This document shows positions 49,081 through 59,090 of a stretch of 64,000 nt of DNA, piece after piece. The DNA lies in the NCBI RefSeq assembly GCF_018398335.1, contig NZ_JAHBRX010000001.1:992001-1056000 (forward strand). The letters are read 5' to 3'. The notes below the pieces were generated by a model, which searched no databases, had not been told where the DNA came from, and saw only the letters and a program-made list of their open reading frames with translations. A program made the translations under genes and the position numbers. The stretch's first letter is position 1; every line of letters begins with the position of its first letter. This DNA is from Chelatococcus sp. HY11 (lineage in GTDB: Bacteria > Pseudomonadota > Alphaproteobacteria > Rhizobiales > Beijerinckiaceae).

Positions 49081-51144
49081 TCAGATATCGAGTTCCGTCG
49101 CGAAGGCAGCACGCTCCTGGATGAAGGCGAAGCGCGCCTCGGGCTTGTTGCCCATCAGCCGCTCGACCACGTCGGAGGTCTCGGGCCGGTCCTCATGGGT
49201 GACCGAGACGCGCAGCAACATGCGCTTCTTCGGATCCATGGTGGTCTCCTTCAGCTGCGCCGGCATCATCTCACCGAGGCCCTTGAAGCGGCCGATCTCG
49301 ACCTTGCCCTTCCCCTTGAAGACTGTGCCCATCAGCTCCTGACGATGGGTGTCATCGCGGGCATAGACGGTCTTTCCGCCTTGCGACAGACGGTAGAGCG
49401 GCGGCACCGCGAGATAGAGATGCCCCTCATCGATCAGCCGCGGCGTCTGCCGCCAGAAGAAGGTGATGAGGAGCGAGGCGATATGGGCGCCGTCGACATC
49501 GGCATCCGTCATCACGATGATCTTCTCGTAGCGGAGGTCATCGTGCCGATAGTGCGAGCCGGATCCACAGCCGAGCGCGAGCAGGAGATCGGCGAGCTGC
49601 TGATTCTGGGCGAGCTTCTCGCGCCCCGCCGAAGCGACGTTCAGGATCTTGCCGCGCAGGGGAAGGATGGCCTGCGTCGCGCGGTTGCGCGCCTGCTTGG
49701 CGCTGCCGCCGGCCGAATCACCCTCGACAATGAACAGCTCGGAACCGGCCGCGCCCGCATTGCTGCAATCGGCGAGCTTGCCCGGCAGGCGCAGCTTGCG
49801 AGTGGCCGTCTTGCGGGCAACTTCCTTTTCCGCACGGCGGCGCAGTCGCTCCTCAGCCCGTTCGATCGCCCAGTCGAGCAGCTTCGTGGCCTGCTGTGGT
49901 GCTGCCGCGAGCCAATGATCGAAGGCATCCCGCACAGCGGTCTCGACAATGCGCGCGGCTTCCACGGTCGCGAGCTTGTCTTTCGTCTGCCCCTGAAATT
50001 CAGGCTCGCGAATGAACACCGACAGCATCGCAGCGCAACTCACCACCACATCATCAGCCGTCATCTGGGCGGCGCGCTTGGCCTGCCCGACGCGCTCGGC
50101 GTGGTCACGTAGGCCACGCAGCAGGGCCGCGCGCAGGCCGTTCTCGTGCGTGCCGCCGTCGCCTGTGGGGATCGTGTTGCAGTAGGATGAGATGAAGCCG
50201 TCATCCTGGCTCAGCCAGGCGACGGCCCATTCGAGGGAGCCATGTCCGCCTGGCTTGGTGATCTTGCCGGCGAAAATTTGGTCCGCGACGGTCTCCAGAC
50301 CGTCGATCTCGCGCGCGAGATAGTCCTTGAGGCCGCCGGGGAACCGGAAAACCGCTTCGGCGGGCACGTTCGTGAGATTGGCCACGAGGGACGGCGCGCA
50401 GGACCAGCGGATCTCGACGCCACCGAACAGGTAGGCCTTCGACCGCGCCATCTTGAAGAGGCGGCGGGGGTCAAAATGCGCCTGGGCGCCGAAGATCTGC
50501 GGGTCCGGCTTGAAGCGGATCGTGGTCCCACGCCGGTTGGCGACGGGCCCGACGGTTTCAAGGCCAGTCAGGGGCAGGCCCCGCGAGAAAACCTGGCGGT
50601 AGAGCGTCTTGCTGCGCGCGACCTCGACCTCGAGCCGTTCCGACAAGGCATTGACGACCGATATACCCACGCCGTGCAGGCCGCCTGAGGTCTCGTAGAC
50701 CTTGGAGTCGAATTTGCCGCCCGCGTGCAGCGTGGTCATGATCACTTCAAGGGCGGATTTCTCCGGAAATTTCGGATGCGGGTCGATCGGGATACCGCGG
50801 CCGTTGTCGGTGACGCGCAGCTCGCCGCTTTCCGTAAGCTCCACCTCGATAAAGGTGGCATGGCCCGCGACAGCCTCATCCATCGCGTTGTCGATCACCT
50901 CGGCGAAAAGGTGATGCAGCGCTTTGTCATCCGTGCCGCCGATATACATGCCAGGCCGGCGCCGCACCGGCTCCAGGCCCTCGAGAACCTCAATGGACGC
51001 CGCCGTATAACCGCCTTCGCCGGGGGTGAGGGCAGGGGACACGGCTGCTCCCTGGGGCAGGCCCGTCGCTTTCGGTTGCCTCGCGACGGTCTTGCGCTGC
51101 GCATTGCCGTCCCGACCGCCGAAAAGATCTGTTGGCTCTGCCAT
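49081..51144 (-). CDS. parE: DNA topoisomerase IV subunit B
   Basis: ATPase subunit of topoisomerase IV, which separates linked daughter chromosomes. The 687-residue protein has a short N-terminal tail, the GHKL ATPase domain with EVIDNAMDEAVAGHA, DNGRGIPID and the ATP lid SGGLHGVGISVVNAL, a transducer region, and the TOPRIM domain with LFIVEGDSAGGSAKQ, LPLRGKILNVASA and VMTDADVDGAHI. The length and ATP lid sequence favour ParE over GyrB. ATG 51144 starts MAEPTDLFGGRDG. The upstream region 51240-51301 is rich in repeats. The parC partner is not in the window. Confidence 0.93.
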   Translation of the reverse strand: MAEPTDLFGGRDGNAQRKTVARQPKATGLPQGAAVSPALTPGEGGYTAASIEVLEGLEPVRRRPGMYIGGTDDKALHHLFAEVIDNAMDEAVAGHATFIEVELTESGELRVTDNGRGIPIDPHPKFPEKSALEVIMTTLHAGGKFDSKVYETSGGLHGVGISVVNALSERLEVEVARSKTLYRQVFSRGLPLTGLETVGPVANRRGTTIRFKPDPQIFGAQAHFDPRRLFKMARSKAYLFGGVEIRWSCAPSLVANLTNVPAEAVFRFPGGLKDYLAREIDGLETVADQIFAGKITKPGGHGSLEWAVAWLSQDDGFISSYCNTIPTGDGGTHENGLRAALLRGLRDHAERVGQAKRAAQMTADDVVVSCAAMLSVFIREPEFQGQTKDKLATVEAARIVETAVRDAFDHWLAAAPQQATKLLDWAIERAEERLRRRAEKEVARKTATRKLRLPGKLADCSNAGAAGSELFIVEGDSAGGSAKQARNRATQAILPLRGKILNVASAGREKLAQNQQLADLLLALGCGSGSHYRHDDLRYEKIIVMTDADVDGAHIASLLITFFWRQTPRLIDEGHLYLAVPPLYRLSQGGKTVYARDDTHRQELMGTVFKGKGKVEIGRFKGLGEMMPAQLKETTMDPKKRMLLRVSVTHEDRPETSDVVERLMGNKPEARFAFIQERAAFATELDI

Positions 51145-51239
51145 TGTCGCTCTTTGCACTCCAGTTCGTCGAAAGGCCCAGGCTCGGGAATTGTCGCACA
51201 AGCCCGCGAGGGCCAGGGTGCGTCTAATCCGCTGCCTGA

Positions 51240-51301
51240 GACTTATCCACGGGACTTATCTGCCAGTTCTCATAGTCTTCAATGAGAACATACGGGAAAC
51301 A
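51240..51301. promoter_or_regulatory. Cluster of repeats upstream of parE
   Basis: A perfect eight-base inverted repeat, GTTCTCAT-N8-ATGAGAAC (51266-51289), sits about 120 bases before the parE start. Directly before it are two copies of GACTTATC 13 bp apart (51240-51247, 51253-51260); the first extends to TTATCCACG, one base from a DnaA box. GTTC-N7-CTTC and GAAC-N7-AAAC in the same stretch are each one base from the alphaproteobacterial LexA site (GTTC-N7-GTTC). A further repeat, GCGAATC / GATTCGC, lies at 51335-51361. Confidence 0.5.
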
Positions 51302-51637
51302 AACCAATTGGGGACCATCTGTCAAGCCGTCCCCGCGAATCTGGGGCTGCCTGTGATTCGCCTTTCTGCCACCTGCGGGCAAGCCGCTGCCTTCCAACGC
51401 ATCAAAAACGAGCGTCGCGCCATCGATGTGACGGAACGCACAGCAACAGCGGCGACTTGGCCGCATATTTCGAGGAGCGGACCTGAACAAATCGGGGGCA
51501 AAACCGCGATCGGGAAGGATTTGCGATGCCGCTGGCAGCTTCTGCGAGGATCTAGTCGGGTTTTGTAACAAAATCGTCAGAGTAGCATTGCGTTAACCGT
51601 GAACGCGCAGATTGGCACGATCAAGGAGGTCAAGACC

Positions 51638-51853
51638 GTGCTCTCGTTCGTCATGATGAATTCGACGCGCCATATCAGTAAGAGAACAGATCGGAATGGA
51701 TCGGCCGTGCGGGCGATCACGTGGTCCGATGATACCACTGGCGACATAAACTATCGGCCGGCTGTTCGCGAGTTCAGCACAGAGATCTTCGCGCTTCTGG
51801 CATGGCTTTCCGCCAGTGCCTGCGCTGCAACCGCGCTTTTGCTGTTCTTCTAG
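51638..51853 (+). CDS. Small tail-anchored membrane protein, 71 residues
   Basis: A GTG-initiated frame with an excellent Shine-Dalgarno, AAGGAGG, six bases upstream (51623-51629 region). The first 47 residues are polar, with MNSTRHISKRTDRNG and DDTTGDINYRPAVREF; the last 21, IFALLAWLSASACAATALLLFF in outline, form one hydrophobic helix reaching the very C-terminus. This is the layout of a tail-anchored inner membrane protein. No family is recognised. It stands alone between parE (divergent) and mgtC (convergent). An internal ATG at 51653 is possible, but the ribosome site favours the GTG. Confidence 0.6.
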   Translation: MLSFVMMNSTRHISKRTDRNGSAVRAITWSDDTTGDINYRPAVREFSTEIFALLAWLSASACAATALLLFF

Positions 51854-51950
51854 GGGCGTCATCAGAAAGCTGTGTCGGCGTCGTCGCTGCTGGATCACCA
51901 GTTGCTGGATGATGGGAATAGCGTTCCGGTGTCTTCAGCCGAGGCGCCAA

Positions 51951-52490
51951 TCATTCCTCTTTCCTGTCGGCGTTTCCGTTGTTTCCAGCGGCCGGCGGTC
52001 CCACGAAGTCATGCCGCCCGGCACGGCGCGGGGAGATCCGGCCCAAGACGCGCTCGACGGCGGCCTCGATCGGGCGCCCGGAGAGCAACAGCACCATCGC
52101 GACCGTGACAGCCGTGACGACCAGATGCCAATTGCCCAGCCCGCACACGATACCCGCGGCTGCGGTCACCCAGACGGACGCCGCGGTCGTCAATCCCTGG
52201 ACGGAGCCGGTTGCCCGATCATGAAGGATGGCACCGGCGCCGATGAAACCGATGCCTGTCAGCACGCCTTGTATGAGCCCTTGGACGACACGGCTGAGAG
52301 CGTCGGGCTGATCGCTGAGCGGCTCGAATTCGAGCGTACCGATCGTGACAAGGGCTGTCGCAAGTCCCACAAGGCCAAGCGTGCGCATGCCGGTCGGCTT
52401 GTTTTCAAGATCCCGGTTGAGACCGATGATCATGCCGATCAGGGTTGCCGCGCCAAGACGTAGGAACTGGTCGATGATGTCGGGGTGCAT
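51951..52490 (-). CDS. mgtC: MgtC/SapB family membrane protein
   Basis: A 179-residue inner membrane protein with about four helices: LGAATLIGMIIGLNRDL, GMRTLGLVGLATALVTIGTL, GVLTGIGFIGAGAILHD and GLTTAASVWVTAAAGIVCGLG-NWHLVVTAVTVAMVLLL. The conserved Arg/Asp loop and IGFIGAGAIL are family signatures. MgtC proteins help survival in low magnesium and inside host cells by acting on the F1F0 ATPase; the short alphaproteobacterial type lacks the C-terminal ACT-like domain, as here. ATG 52490 (MHPDIIDQF) is preferred to 52571. No magnesium-transporter gene adjoins it. Confidence 0.9.
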   Translation of the reverse strand: MHPDIIDQFLRLGAATLIGMIIGLNRDLENKPTGMRTLGLVGLATALVTIGTLEFEPLSDQPDALSRVVQGLIQGVLTGIGFIGAGAILHDRATGSVQGLTTAASVWVTAAAGIVCGLGNWHLVVTAVTVAMVLLLSGRPIEAAVERVLGRISPRRAGRHDFVGPPAAGNNGNADRKEE

Positions 52491-52580
52491 GGACGGCTCC
52501 GGGGGCTTCCACCACCTAAAGCGCGACCCTGCGGATTGTTCCTTGGTGGCGATGATTCCCACCGCCTCCAAGAAAATCCC

Positions 52581-53564
52581 CTATTCCTTGGCGCGAGCGA
52601 AGCGACCTGCCGCACGGGGATGCCCACGCGATCCAGCGAGGGCGTAGCGTGGCGGCTGATAGTGGTCCACGGCGGCGTGAGACCCTGGAAAATGGGTTTC
52701 GGCCAGATCCTGGCGCACAAAGAAGGCGTTGATCCCCATGAGATCGCAGCCCACGAGCGCCATCCCCTTCTCCCTCCCTATCTTGTCCAGAGAGAGCAAT
52801 GACGCACCAAAATAGCTTGAGCCTTCCCATGCGGAGTTAGGATCATACGCGACCTCGAACGCGACTTCCGGGGGGAAGCTCGCGTTGTATTCCAGGCAAG
52901 CAACACGGGACCGGAGCGCCATCGCGCGCCAGACGTGGGAGGTGTTCATATCGATATCGAGCGAAAGAAAATCGATCTCGCCTGACAGGCCGCAGCGGCT
53001 GACAACCTCGTCGACGGTTTCAGCCGTGATCGCTTCCTCGATCAGGATAAGTCGGCCGTCCGCCAGATAGTCGGCAAGCCTGTGCTTAATCGCTGCCACG
53101 GCCGCTGGATCACACTCCACCCAAGCGCCGCGCCAGCCGAGTTCAAGCAGAAGGCGGGTATTGTTTTCAGTACCATCGCCGACGCCAATCTCGAGGAAGC
53201 GCTTCTGACCGGAGCCAATCCGCTCAAAAATCGCTGAAAGGACAGCGTCCTCATAATTCTGTGAAAATGTGTTCGTCTTCGCGCCAAGGACAGGCCGCCC
53301 GGCACTGGCATTCACGATGTCTGTGGAGACCACGCGCATGAGACCGTTGAGATAAGCGAGCTCCGCGCAGGTCTTCTCCTGCAGAAAACGCTGCGCCTGC
53401 GCTTGCTCCACCTGTGCGGCGCTGTTCTGCGCGAGGGCTTCGAGAAGCCTCTCCAAACGCTCGACGCGCGCGCCGAGGTCCTTGAACTCGCTGCGTGTGG
53501 CGACATGATCGGCCGCACCCGCTCCCACGAGCCAACCGATTGAACGAAGAAGACGCTTCAGCAT
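52581..53564 (-). CDS. FkbM family methyltransferase-like protein with coiled coil
   Basis: A 327-residue protein. The N-terminus has a weakly hydrophobic stretch (LLRSIGWLVGAGAADH) and then a predicted coiled coil (about 22-70, EFKDLGARVERLERLLEALAQ, QVEQAQAQRFLQEK). The Rossmann methyltransferase domain follows, with motif I FLEIGVGDGTENNT near 120, the acid region VECDPAAVAAIKHRL, and DFLSLDIDMNTSHVWRA. Target is unknown; relatives methylate sugars or other small molecules. The long coiled coil ahead of the domain is unusual. It is 90 bases from mgtC on the same strand; no glycan gene cluster adjoins it. Confidence 0.75.
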   Translation of the reverse strand: MLKRLLRSIGWLVGAGAADHVATRSEFKDLGARVERLERLLEALAQNSAAQVEQAQAQRFLQEKTCAELAYLNGLMRVVSTDIVNASAGRPVLGAKTNTFSQNYEDAVLSAIFERIGSGQKRFLEIGVGDGTENNTRLLLELGWRGAWVECDPAAVAAIKHRLADYLADGRLILIEEAITAETVDEVVSRCGLSGEIDFLSLDIDMNTSHVWRAMALRSRVACLEYNASFPPEVAFEVAYDPNSAWEGSSYFGASLLSLDKIGREKGMALVGCDLMGINAFFVRQDLAETHFPGSHAAVDHYQPPRYALAGSRGHPRAAGRFARAKE

Positions 53565-53639
53565 GGTTCCTCCCGCTGGGAAGCGGCATAGACGCGGGCG
53601 ATGCCGAGGGTCAACCGCAAAGGCCGCGCTCAACGGAAA

Positions 53640-53663
53640 AAGGCCGGAGCGAACCCCGGCCTT
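53640..53663 (-). terminator. Rho-independent terminator of glnA
   Basis: Stem AAGGCCGG / CCGGCCTT with an eight-base loop, 49 bases beyond the glnA stop; on the minus strand a T-run (TTTTCC) follows. Confidence 0.8.
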
Positions 53664-53711
53664 CTGGCATCTGCGATGATGACGGGCTTTTCATCCCGCC
53701 ATCAACAGCGA

Positions 53712-55121
53712 TCAGACGCTGTAGTACATGTCGAACTCAACGGGATGCGGCGTGTGCTCGAAGCGGATCACGTCCTGCATCTTGAGCTCGATGTAAGAGT
53801 CGATGAAGTCGTCGCTGAAGACGCCGCCGGCCTTCAGGAACGCCCGATCCTTATCGAGATGGCCGAGCGCTTCACGCAGGCTTGCCGACACGGTCGGGAT
53901 CTTCTTCAGCTCACGCGGCGGCAGGTCGTAGAGATCCTTGTCCATGGCCGCGCCCGGATCGATCTTGTTGATGATGCCGTCAAGTCCGGCCATCAGCAGG
54001 GCCGCGAAGCCGAGATAAGGATTCGCCGTCGGATCGGGGAAGCGGATCTCGACGCGCTTGGCCTTCGGCGAAGCCGTCCACGGAATACGGCAGGACGCGG
54101 AGCGGTTGCGCGAGGAGTAGGCGAGCAGCACCGGCGCCTCGAAGCCCGGGACGAGACGCTTGTAGGAGTTCGTCGACGGGTTTGTGAAGGCGTTGATGGC
54201 CTTGGCGTGCTTGATGATGCCGCCGATGTACCACAGGCATTCCTGGCTGAGGTCGGCATATTTGTTGCCGGCGAAGACCGGCTTGCCATCCTTCCAGATC
54301 GACTGATGGACGTGCATGCCCGAGCCATTGTCGCCATAGACCGGCTTCGGCATGAAGGTCGCCGACTTGCCGTAGCTGTTGGCGACATTGTGGATGCAGT
54401 ATTTGTAGATCTGCATCTGGTCGCCCATGTGCGTCAGCGTGTCGAACTTCATGCCGAGTTCGTGCTGGGCGGAGGCCACCTCATGGTGGTGCTTCTCCAC
54501 CTTCACGCCCATGGAGGCCATGGCCGCGAGCATCTCGCCGCGCATGTCCTGGGCGCTGTCCAGAGGGGGAACCGGGAAGTAACCGCCCTTCACGGGAATG
54601 CGATGGCCCATGTTGCCACCTTCATATTCCGTGTCGCCGTTCGAGGGCAGCTCGGTGGCGTCCAGCTTGAAGCCGGTGTTGTAGGGCGTCGAAGAGAAGC
54701 GAACGTCGTCGAAGACAAAGAACTCGGCTTCCGGACCGACGAAGATCGTGTCGCCGATCTTCGTCGACTGCAGGAAGGCCTCGGCCTTCTTGGCGATGCC
54801 GCGCGGATCGCGGCCGTAGGATTCGCCAGTGGTCGGCTCGAGGATGTCGCAGACGATCGACAGCGTGGGGGCCGCGAAGAACGGGTCGAGCTGAGCCGTG
54901 GTCGGATCAGGCATCAGGAGCATGTCCGACTCGTTGATGGCCTTCCACCCGGCGATCGACGAGCCGTCGAACATCGTGCCTTCGGCGAAGATATCTTCGT
55001 CGATCATCGACACATCGAAAGTAACGTGCTGCCACTTGCCGCGCGGGTCGGTGAAGCGGAAATCGACGTACTTGATGTCCTGCTCTTTGATCGCCTTCAG
55101 CACATCCTGGGCGCTCTTCAT
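53712..55121 (-). CDS. glnA: Glutamine synthetase, type I
   Basis: Dodecameric enzyme that makes glutamine from glutamate, ammonia and ATP, the main nitrogen entry. The 469-residue length is that of GSI-beta. Marks are [33 protein letters not shown], the magnesium and ATP block [26 protein letters not shown] and the adenylylation loop DKDLYDLPP with Tyr398, the site modified by GlnE. ATG 55121 follows GAGGA at a good distance; an ATG at 55124 is adjacent. It lies 66 bases after glnB on the same strand, and both are probably controlled by NtrC. Confidence 0.97.
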   Translation of the reverse strand: MKSAQDVLKAIKEQDIKYVDFRFTDPRGKWQHVTFDVSMIDEDIFAEGTMFDGSSIAGWKAINESDMLLMPDPTTAQLDPFFAAPTLSIVCDILEPTTGESYGRDPRGIAKKAEAFLQSTKIGDTIFVGPEAEFFVFDDVRFSSTPYNTGFKLDATELPSNGDTEYEGGNMGHRIPVKGGYFPVPPLDSAQDMRGEMLAAMASMGVKVEKHHHEVASAQHELGMKFDTLTHMGDQMQIYKYCIHNVANSYGKSATFMPKPVYGDNGSGMHVHQSIWKDGKPVFAGNKYADLSQECLWYIGGIIKHAKAINAFTNPSTNSYKRLVPGFEAPVLLAYSSRNRSASCRIPWTASPKAKRVEIRFPDPTANPYLGFAALLMAGLDGIINKIDPGAAMDKDLYDLPPRELKKIPTVSASLREALGHLDKDRAFLKAGGVFSDDFIDSYIELKMQDVIRFEHTPHPVEFDMYYSV

Positions 55122-55187
55122 CATTTGTTCCTCGTGTTGCACAAACGTCATTAACCCGCGCTCGCGGCGCTCGCAGGTTGTTTCAGA

Positions 55188-55851
<664 letters not shown>

Positions 55852-57363
55852 ATGTACGAGATTCTCACCAATGCCGCTGTGCGCGAGGCCGATCAGCGCA
55901 CGATTGCCGCAGGGGTTCCCGGCTGGGAGTTGATGGAGCGGGCAGGGCGCGCCGTCGCGCACCAGGCAGCCGAGCACCTGCCGGCTGGGCGACGGGTGGT
56001 CGTCGTCTGTGGCCCAGGCAACAACGGTGGTGACGGCTTCGTCGCCGCGCGGATTCTAGCCGAGGAGGGATATCGGGTCTCGCTTCATCTGCTCGGCTCA
56101 CGGAGTGCGCTCAGCGGTGATGCGGCCTGGGCGGCGGGTACCTGGAGCGGGGAGGTCAGCCCCCTTGCAGCGATGGATCTCGCGGGGGCAGCCCTCGTCA
56201 TCGATGCGCTGTTCGGGACCGGGCTTTCGCGTGATCTAGACGGGGAGTCCGCCATCGCCATCAGGGCGATCAACGCGTCGAAGGTCCGCGTGGTCTCGGC
56301 TGATATCCCATCCGGGATCGACGGCGATACCGGCGCGGTGCGCGGGGTCGCCGTCATGGCGCATGAGACGGTGACCTTCGCGCGGCGCAAGCCCGGCCAT
56401 CTCCTTCTGCCCGGCCGGCTGCACTGCGGATCGGTTACTGTCGCCGACATCGGCATCAGCGACGGGACCATCGCCGCGCTTGCCTCGCCCTATGCCGCGA
56501 ACGCGCCGGGGCTGTGGTTGCCTGCCTATCACCGGCCGGAGGCTGCCGGCCACAAATACGGGCGAGGCCATGCGATTGTCGTCTCCGGTGGCATTGCCAC
56601 AACCGGCGCGGCCCGGCTTGCCGCGCGGGCCGCGCTGCGTGTCGGGGCAGGGCTCGTCACCGTCGCCTCCCCCCCAGCGGCCCTCGCGGTCAACGCGGCC
56701 CATCTCACAGCGATCATGGTCAGGCCAGTCGAGGGTCCCAGCGGGCTCGAAACACTGCTGTCCGATGAGCGCCTCAATGCGCTGGCTATCGGGCCGGGGG
56801 CTGGCGTGGGTGAGGATACACGCGGGCTGGTAAGGGTCGCTGCGGAGGCGGGGCGGGCACTTGTCATCGATGCCGATGGGCTGACGAGCTTTGCTGTCGA
56901 CGGTTCGGCTGGCCTCGCCGCCTTGGCATCGCTCATCCATGCTAAAGCGAAGCCCACCGTGCTGACGCCACATGATGGCGAGTTTTCGCGTCTTTTCAAA
57001 GATGTACGAGAGATTTCCGAAGCTCCTTCAAAGCTTCAGCGCGCGGTCGCGGCAGCGCGCCATACCGGCGCCGTCATTGTCCTGAAGGGGGCCGATACGG
57101 TGATCGCGAGCCCTGACGGGCGGGCGGTCATCAACGACAACGGCACGCCCTGGCTGGCGACCGCGGGAACCGGTGACGTGCTCACCGGCTTCATCACCGG
57201 GCTTCTGGCGCAGGGCATGCCCGGCCGCGAGGCGGCCGCCGCCGGCGTCTGGTTGCACGGGGCCGCGGCTCGCGCCTTCGGTCCTGGCCTTATCGCGGAG
57301 GATCTGCCAGAGATTTTGCCCACTGTGCTCAAGCGGCTTCTCGATCCCAGCGGGCGAGCATAG
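55852..57363 (+). CDS. nnr: Bifunctional NAD(P)H-hydrate epimerase / ADP-dependent dehydratase
   Basis: Repairs NAD(P)HX, the damaged hydrated form of NAD(P)H. The 503-residue fusion has an N-terminal YjeF_N epimerase domain (about 1-215) with LTNAAVREADQRTI, CGPGNNGGDGFVAAR and DALFGTGLSRDL, and a C-terminal dehydratase domain (about 225-500) with KYGRGHAIVVSGG, KPTVLTPHDGEFSRL, VLKGADTVIA and the nucleotide loop TAGTGDVLTGFITGLLAQG. Both domains look complete. ATG 55849 and 55852 are adjacent; the latter is better placed after GAGGGG. It ends five bases from the convergent oxidase-like gene. Confidence 0.95.
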   Translation: MYEILTNAAVREADQRTIAAGVPGWELMERAGRAVAHQAAEHLPAGRRVVVVCGPGNNGGDGFVAARILAEEGYRVSLHLLGSRSALSGDAAWAAGTWSGEVSPLAAMDLAGAALVIDALFGTGLSRDLDGESAIAIRAINASKVRVVSADIPSGIDGDTGAVRGVAVMAHETVTFARRKPGHLLLPGRLHCGSVTVADIGISDGTIAALASPYAANAPGLWLPAYHRPEAAGHKYGRGHAIVVSGGIATTGAARLAARAALRVGAGLVTVASPPAALAVNAAHLTAIMVRPVEGPSGLETLLSDERLNALAIGPGAGVGEDTRGLVRVAAEAGRALVIDADGLTSFAVDGSAGLAALASLIHAKAKPTVLTPHDGEFSRLFKDVREISEAPSKLQRAVAAARHTGAVIVLKGADTVIASPDGRAVINDNGTPWLATAGTGDVLTGFITGLLAQGMPGREAAAAGVWLHGAAARAFGPGLIAEDLPEILPTVLKRLLDPSGRA

Positions 57364-57368
57364 AGGCG

Positions 57369-58853
57369 TCAGGTCACTTCGAACCACGTTGCCATGCCGC
57401 CGCCAAGACGATCGAGGATCGCGGAACTGATCATCCATTTACCGGCGCCTTCGGTGATGAAGGCGATACGCACGGTTCGCCCGGCCGGGACGGCGATGGT
57501 GTCCTGCCAATAGGGCTCCCAGCCGTCATCGAGGGCGTGCAGAAGGCGCGCCGCGTGGCCATGGAGGTGGAGTGCCTGGAGGAACTCGGTCTTGTTGACG
57601 AAGCTCAGCACGACGGGTTTGCCCTCTCCCGTCGAGAAGAGGGGCTTGCGGGCGTCGGTGAACGCGACGCCGTTGATCCGCCAGATCCGCGACACCTCGC
57701 TTGGGGTGGGCTGGCCGGCTGCGACGCCCCCCTCAAGCACAAGATCAGCGCGCAAAGCTGATGCGAGATCAATAGCTTCCGGAAGGCTGTTGCCGGGGAG
57801 CTTTATGTCGCCGGCCTTGACGTTAGGTGAGGGGGCTCCCTCGGTCTTGATGGTGAGAAGTGGCAAGCCCGGACCCAGCACGGCCACGATATTGCCCGAG
57901 ACTCCCGCTTCCGTGGCGCAACGCAGGATCAGGTCCGCGCGATTGCCGGGCAGTAGCGCGAGAGTATCGCGGGCTGGCGGGAAGGGCTCGGCGGGCTGGC
58001 CATCAAGGGCGATGACCTCGACCGCGAATTTCTCGAAGCGCAGGCTGATCGGGCGGGCATTGGAGGCATTGAGGAGGCGCAGGCGTATCCGCCCGCCGGG
58101 AGCGATCGCAAAAGTTTCCGGGGCGGCCTGGCTGTTTACGGTCAGCCAGTTGCCGAGCCGGCCGACCGACCCGACGTCTTCGACCCTGCCGAACCCAGGA
58201 CGGATCTGGTTGTCATCGCCCAGCGCCCAGTCGTCGAGCACGATCGCGAGATCGGCATCCACAGCCGGGGGCTCTTCCTCGTCAACCACGAGAACGCCGT
58301 AGAGGCCGCGCTCGGTCTGTTCGGCGGCGGTGGCCGGGACCATGGAGCGATACCAGTAGGTGCCGGCGTCGCGCGGCGTGAAGCGGATCTCGCGGTCCGC
58401 GCCGGGCGCGAGAGGCTCCTCCGTCAAGCCCCCGACGCCATCGAACCGGTTGGCCACGCGCAAGCCATGCCAGTGCAGGGTGATGGGTTGCGAAATCCCG
58501 TTCTCGAGCTTTATCGCGAGTTCCTGGCCCTTCCTGATCCGCAGGAGAGGACCGGGCGAAGTCTCCTCGAAGCACCACAACTTAGTCGCATCCCCCGACG
58601 GTTTCAGTTGCCAGGGCACCTCCTGTGCACGCAAGCGCCGCGCGTTGACCGCTTGGGCGACACCTGCGGGTTGCGTTGCTGGCGGTGGCGACACGGAACG
58701 GGAGGTTTCACCGGCATCCTCCGCGCGTGCCTCTGCCGTCCGCGCTAATATGGTCGCCGCCAGGCCTCCCTGGAGAATCCGCCGTCTGGTCAATCCCGCG
58801 GAGATGGACCGGAATCTGGTTGCGCGCGTCGATTCTGAAGAGTCTGCCGGCAT
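57369..58853 (-). CDS. Tat-exported multicopper-oxidase-like protein lacking most copper ligands
   Basis: A 494-residue protein with three cupredoxin domains of the multicopper oxidase family. The twin-arginine signal TRRRILQGGLAATIL (about 22-36) targets it folded to the periplasm. Of the four copper motifs only parts remain: HWHG (127-130) and HLHGH (429-433) are intact, but the HSH motif is YRSM (near 168-171), the type-1 histidine before HLHGH is Gln, and the C-terminal HCHxxxH region reads SSAILDR (476-482), so the type-1 cysteine and most trinuclear ligands are gone. It is therefore unlikely to be an oxidase and more like FtsP/SufI, a copper-free division protein. ATG 58853 is chosen because the Tat signal then begins the protein. 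Confidence 0.85.
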   Translation of the reverse strand: MPADSSESTRATRFRSISAGLTRRRILQGGLAATILARTAEARAEDAGETSRSVSPPPATQPAGVAQAVNARRLRAQEVPWQLKPSGDATKLWCFEETSPGPLLRIRKGQELAIKLENGISQPITLHWHGLRVANRFDGVGGLTEEPLAPGADREIRFTPRDAGTYWYRSMVPATAAEQTERGLYGVLVVDEEEPPAVDADLAIVLDDWALGDDNQIRPGFGRVEDVGSVGRLGNWLTVNSQAAPETFAIAPGGRIRLRLLNASNARPISLRFEKFAVEVIALDGQPAEPFPPARDTLALLPGNRADLILRCATEAGVSGNIVAVLGPGLPLLTIKTEGAPSPNVKAGDIKLPGNSLPEAIDLASALRADLVLEGGVAAGQPTPSEVSRIWRINGVAFTDARKPLFSTGEGKPVVLSFVNKTEFLQALHLHGHAARLLHALDDGWEPYWQDTIAVPAGRTVRIAFITEGAGKWMISSAILDRLGGGMATWFEVT

Positions 58854-59090
58854 CGGAGGGTTCCAAGGTTCACCCAGAGGGAATGCGCAACCATCTGGCA
58901 CAAAGATTGACGAACCGCTTGAGAATTTCAGTGTTTTTGCCGCTATGCCAGCCGTCTGACGGTCAGCGCGGGGCCTCGCAGGCGCGGCCGGCGTCCCTGA
59001 CCGACAAAGTGATGACATTTTTTTGCTGCAACGGGGCTTTGTCATGATATAGAGCCGCGTCCTGATGGGCAGGCATGCTGCGGGGCCCGC

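Noticed and set aside
51202-51637. Replication origin near parE, suggested by a DnaA-like box
   Set aside because: Only one near-match DnaA box, no AT-rich unwinding element and no origin genes adjoin it.
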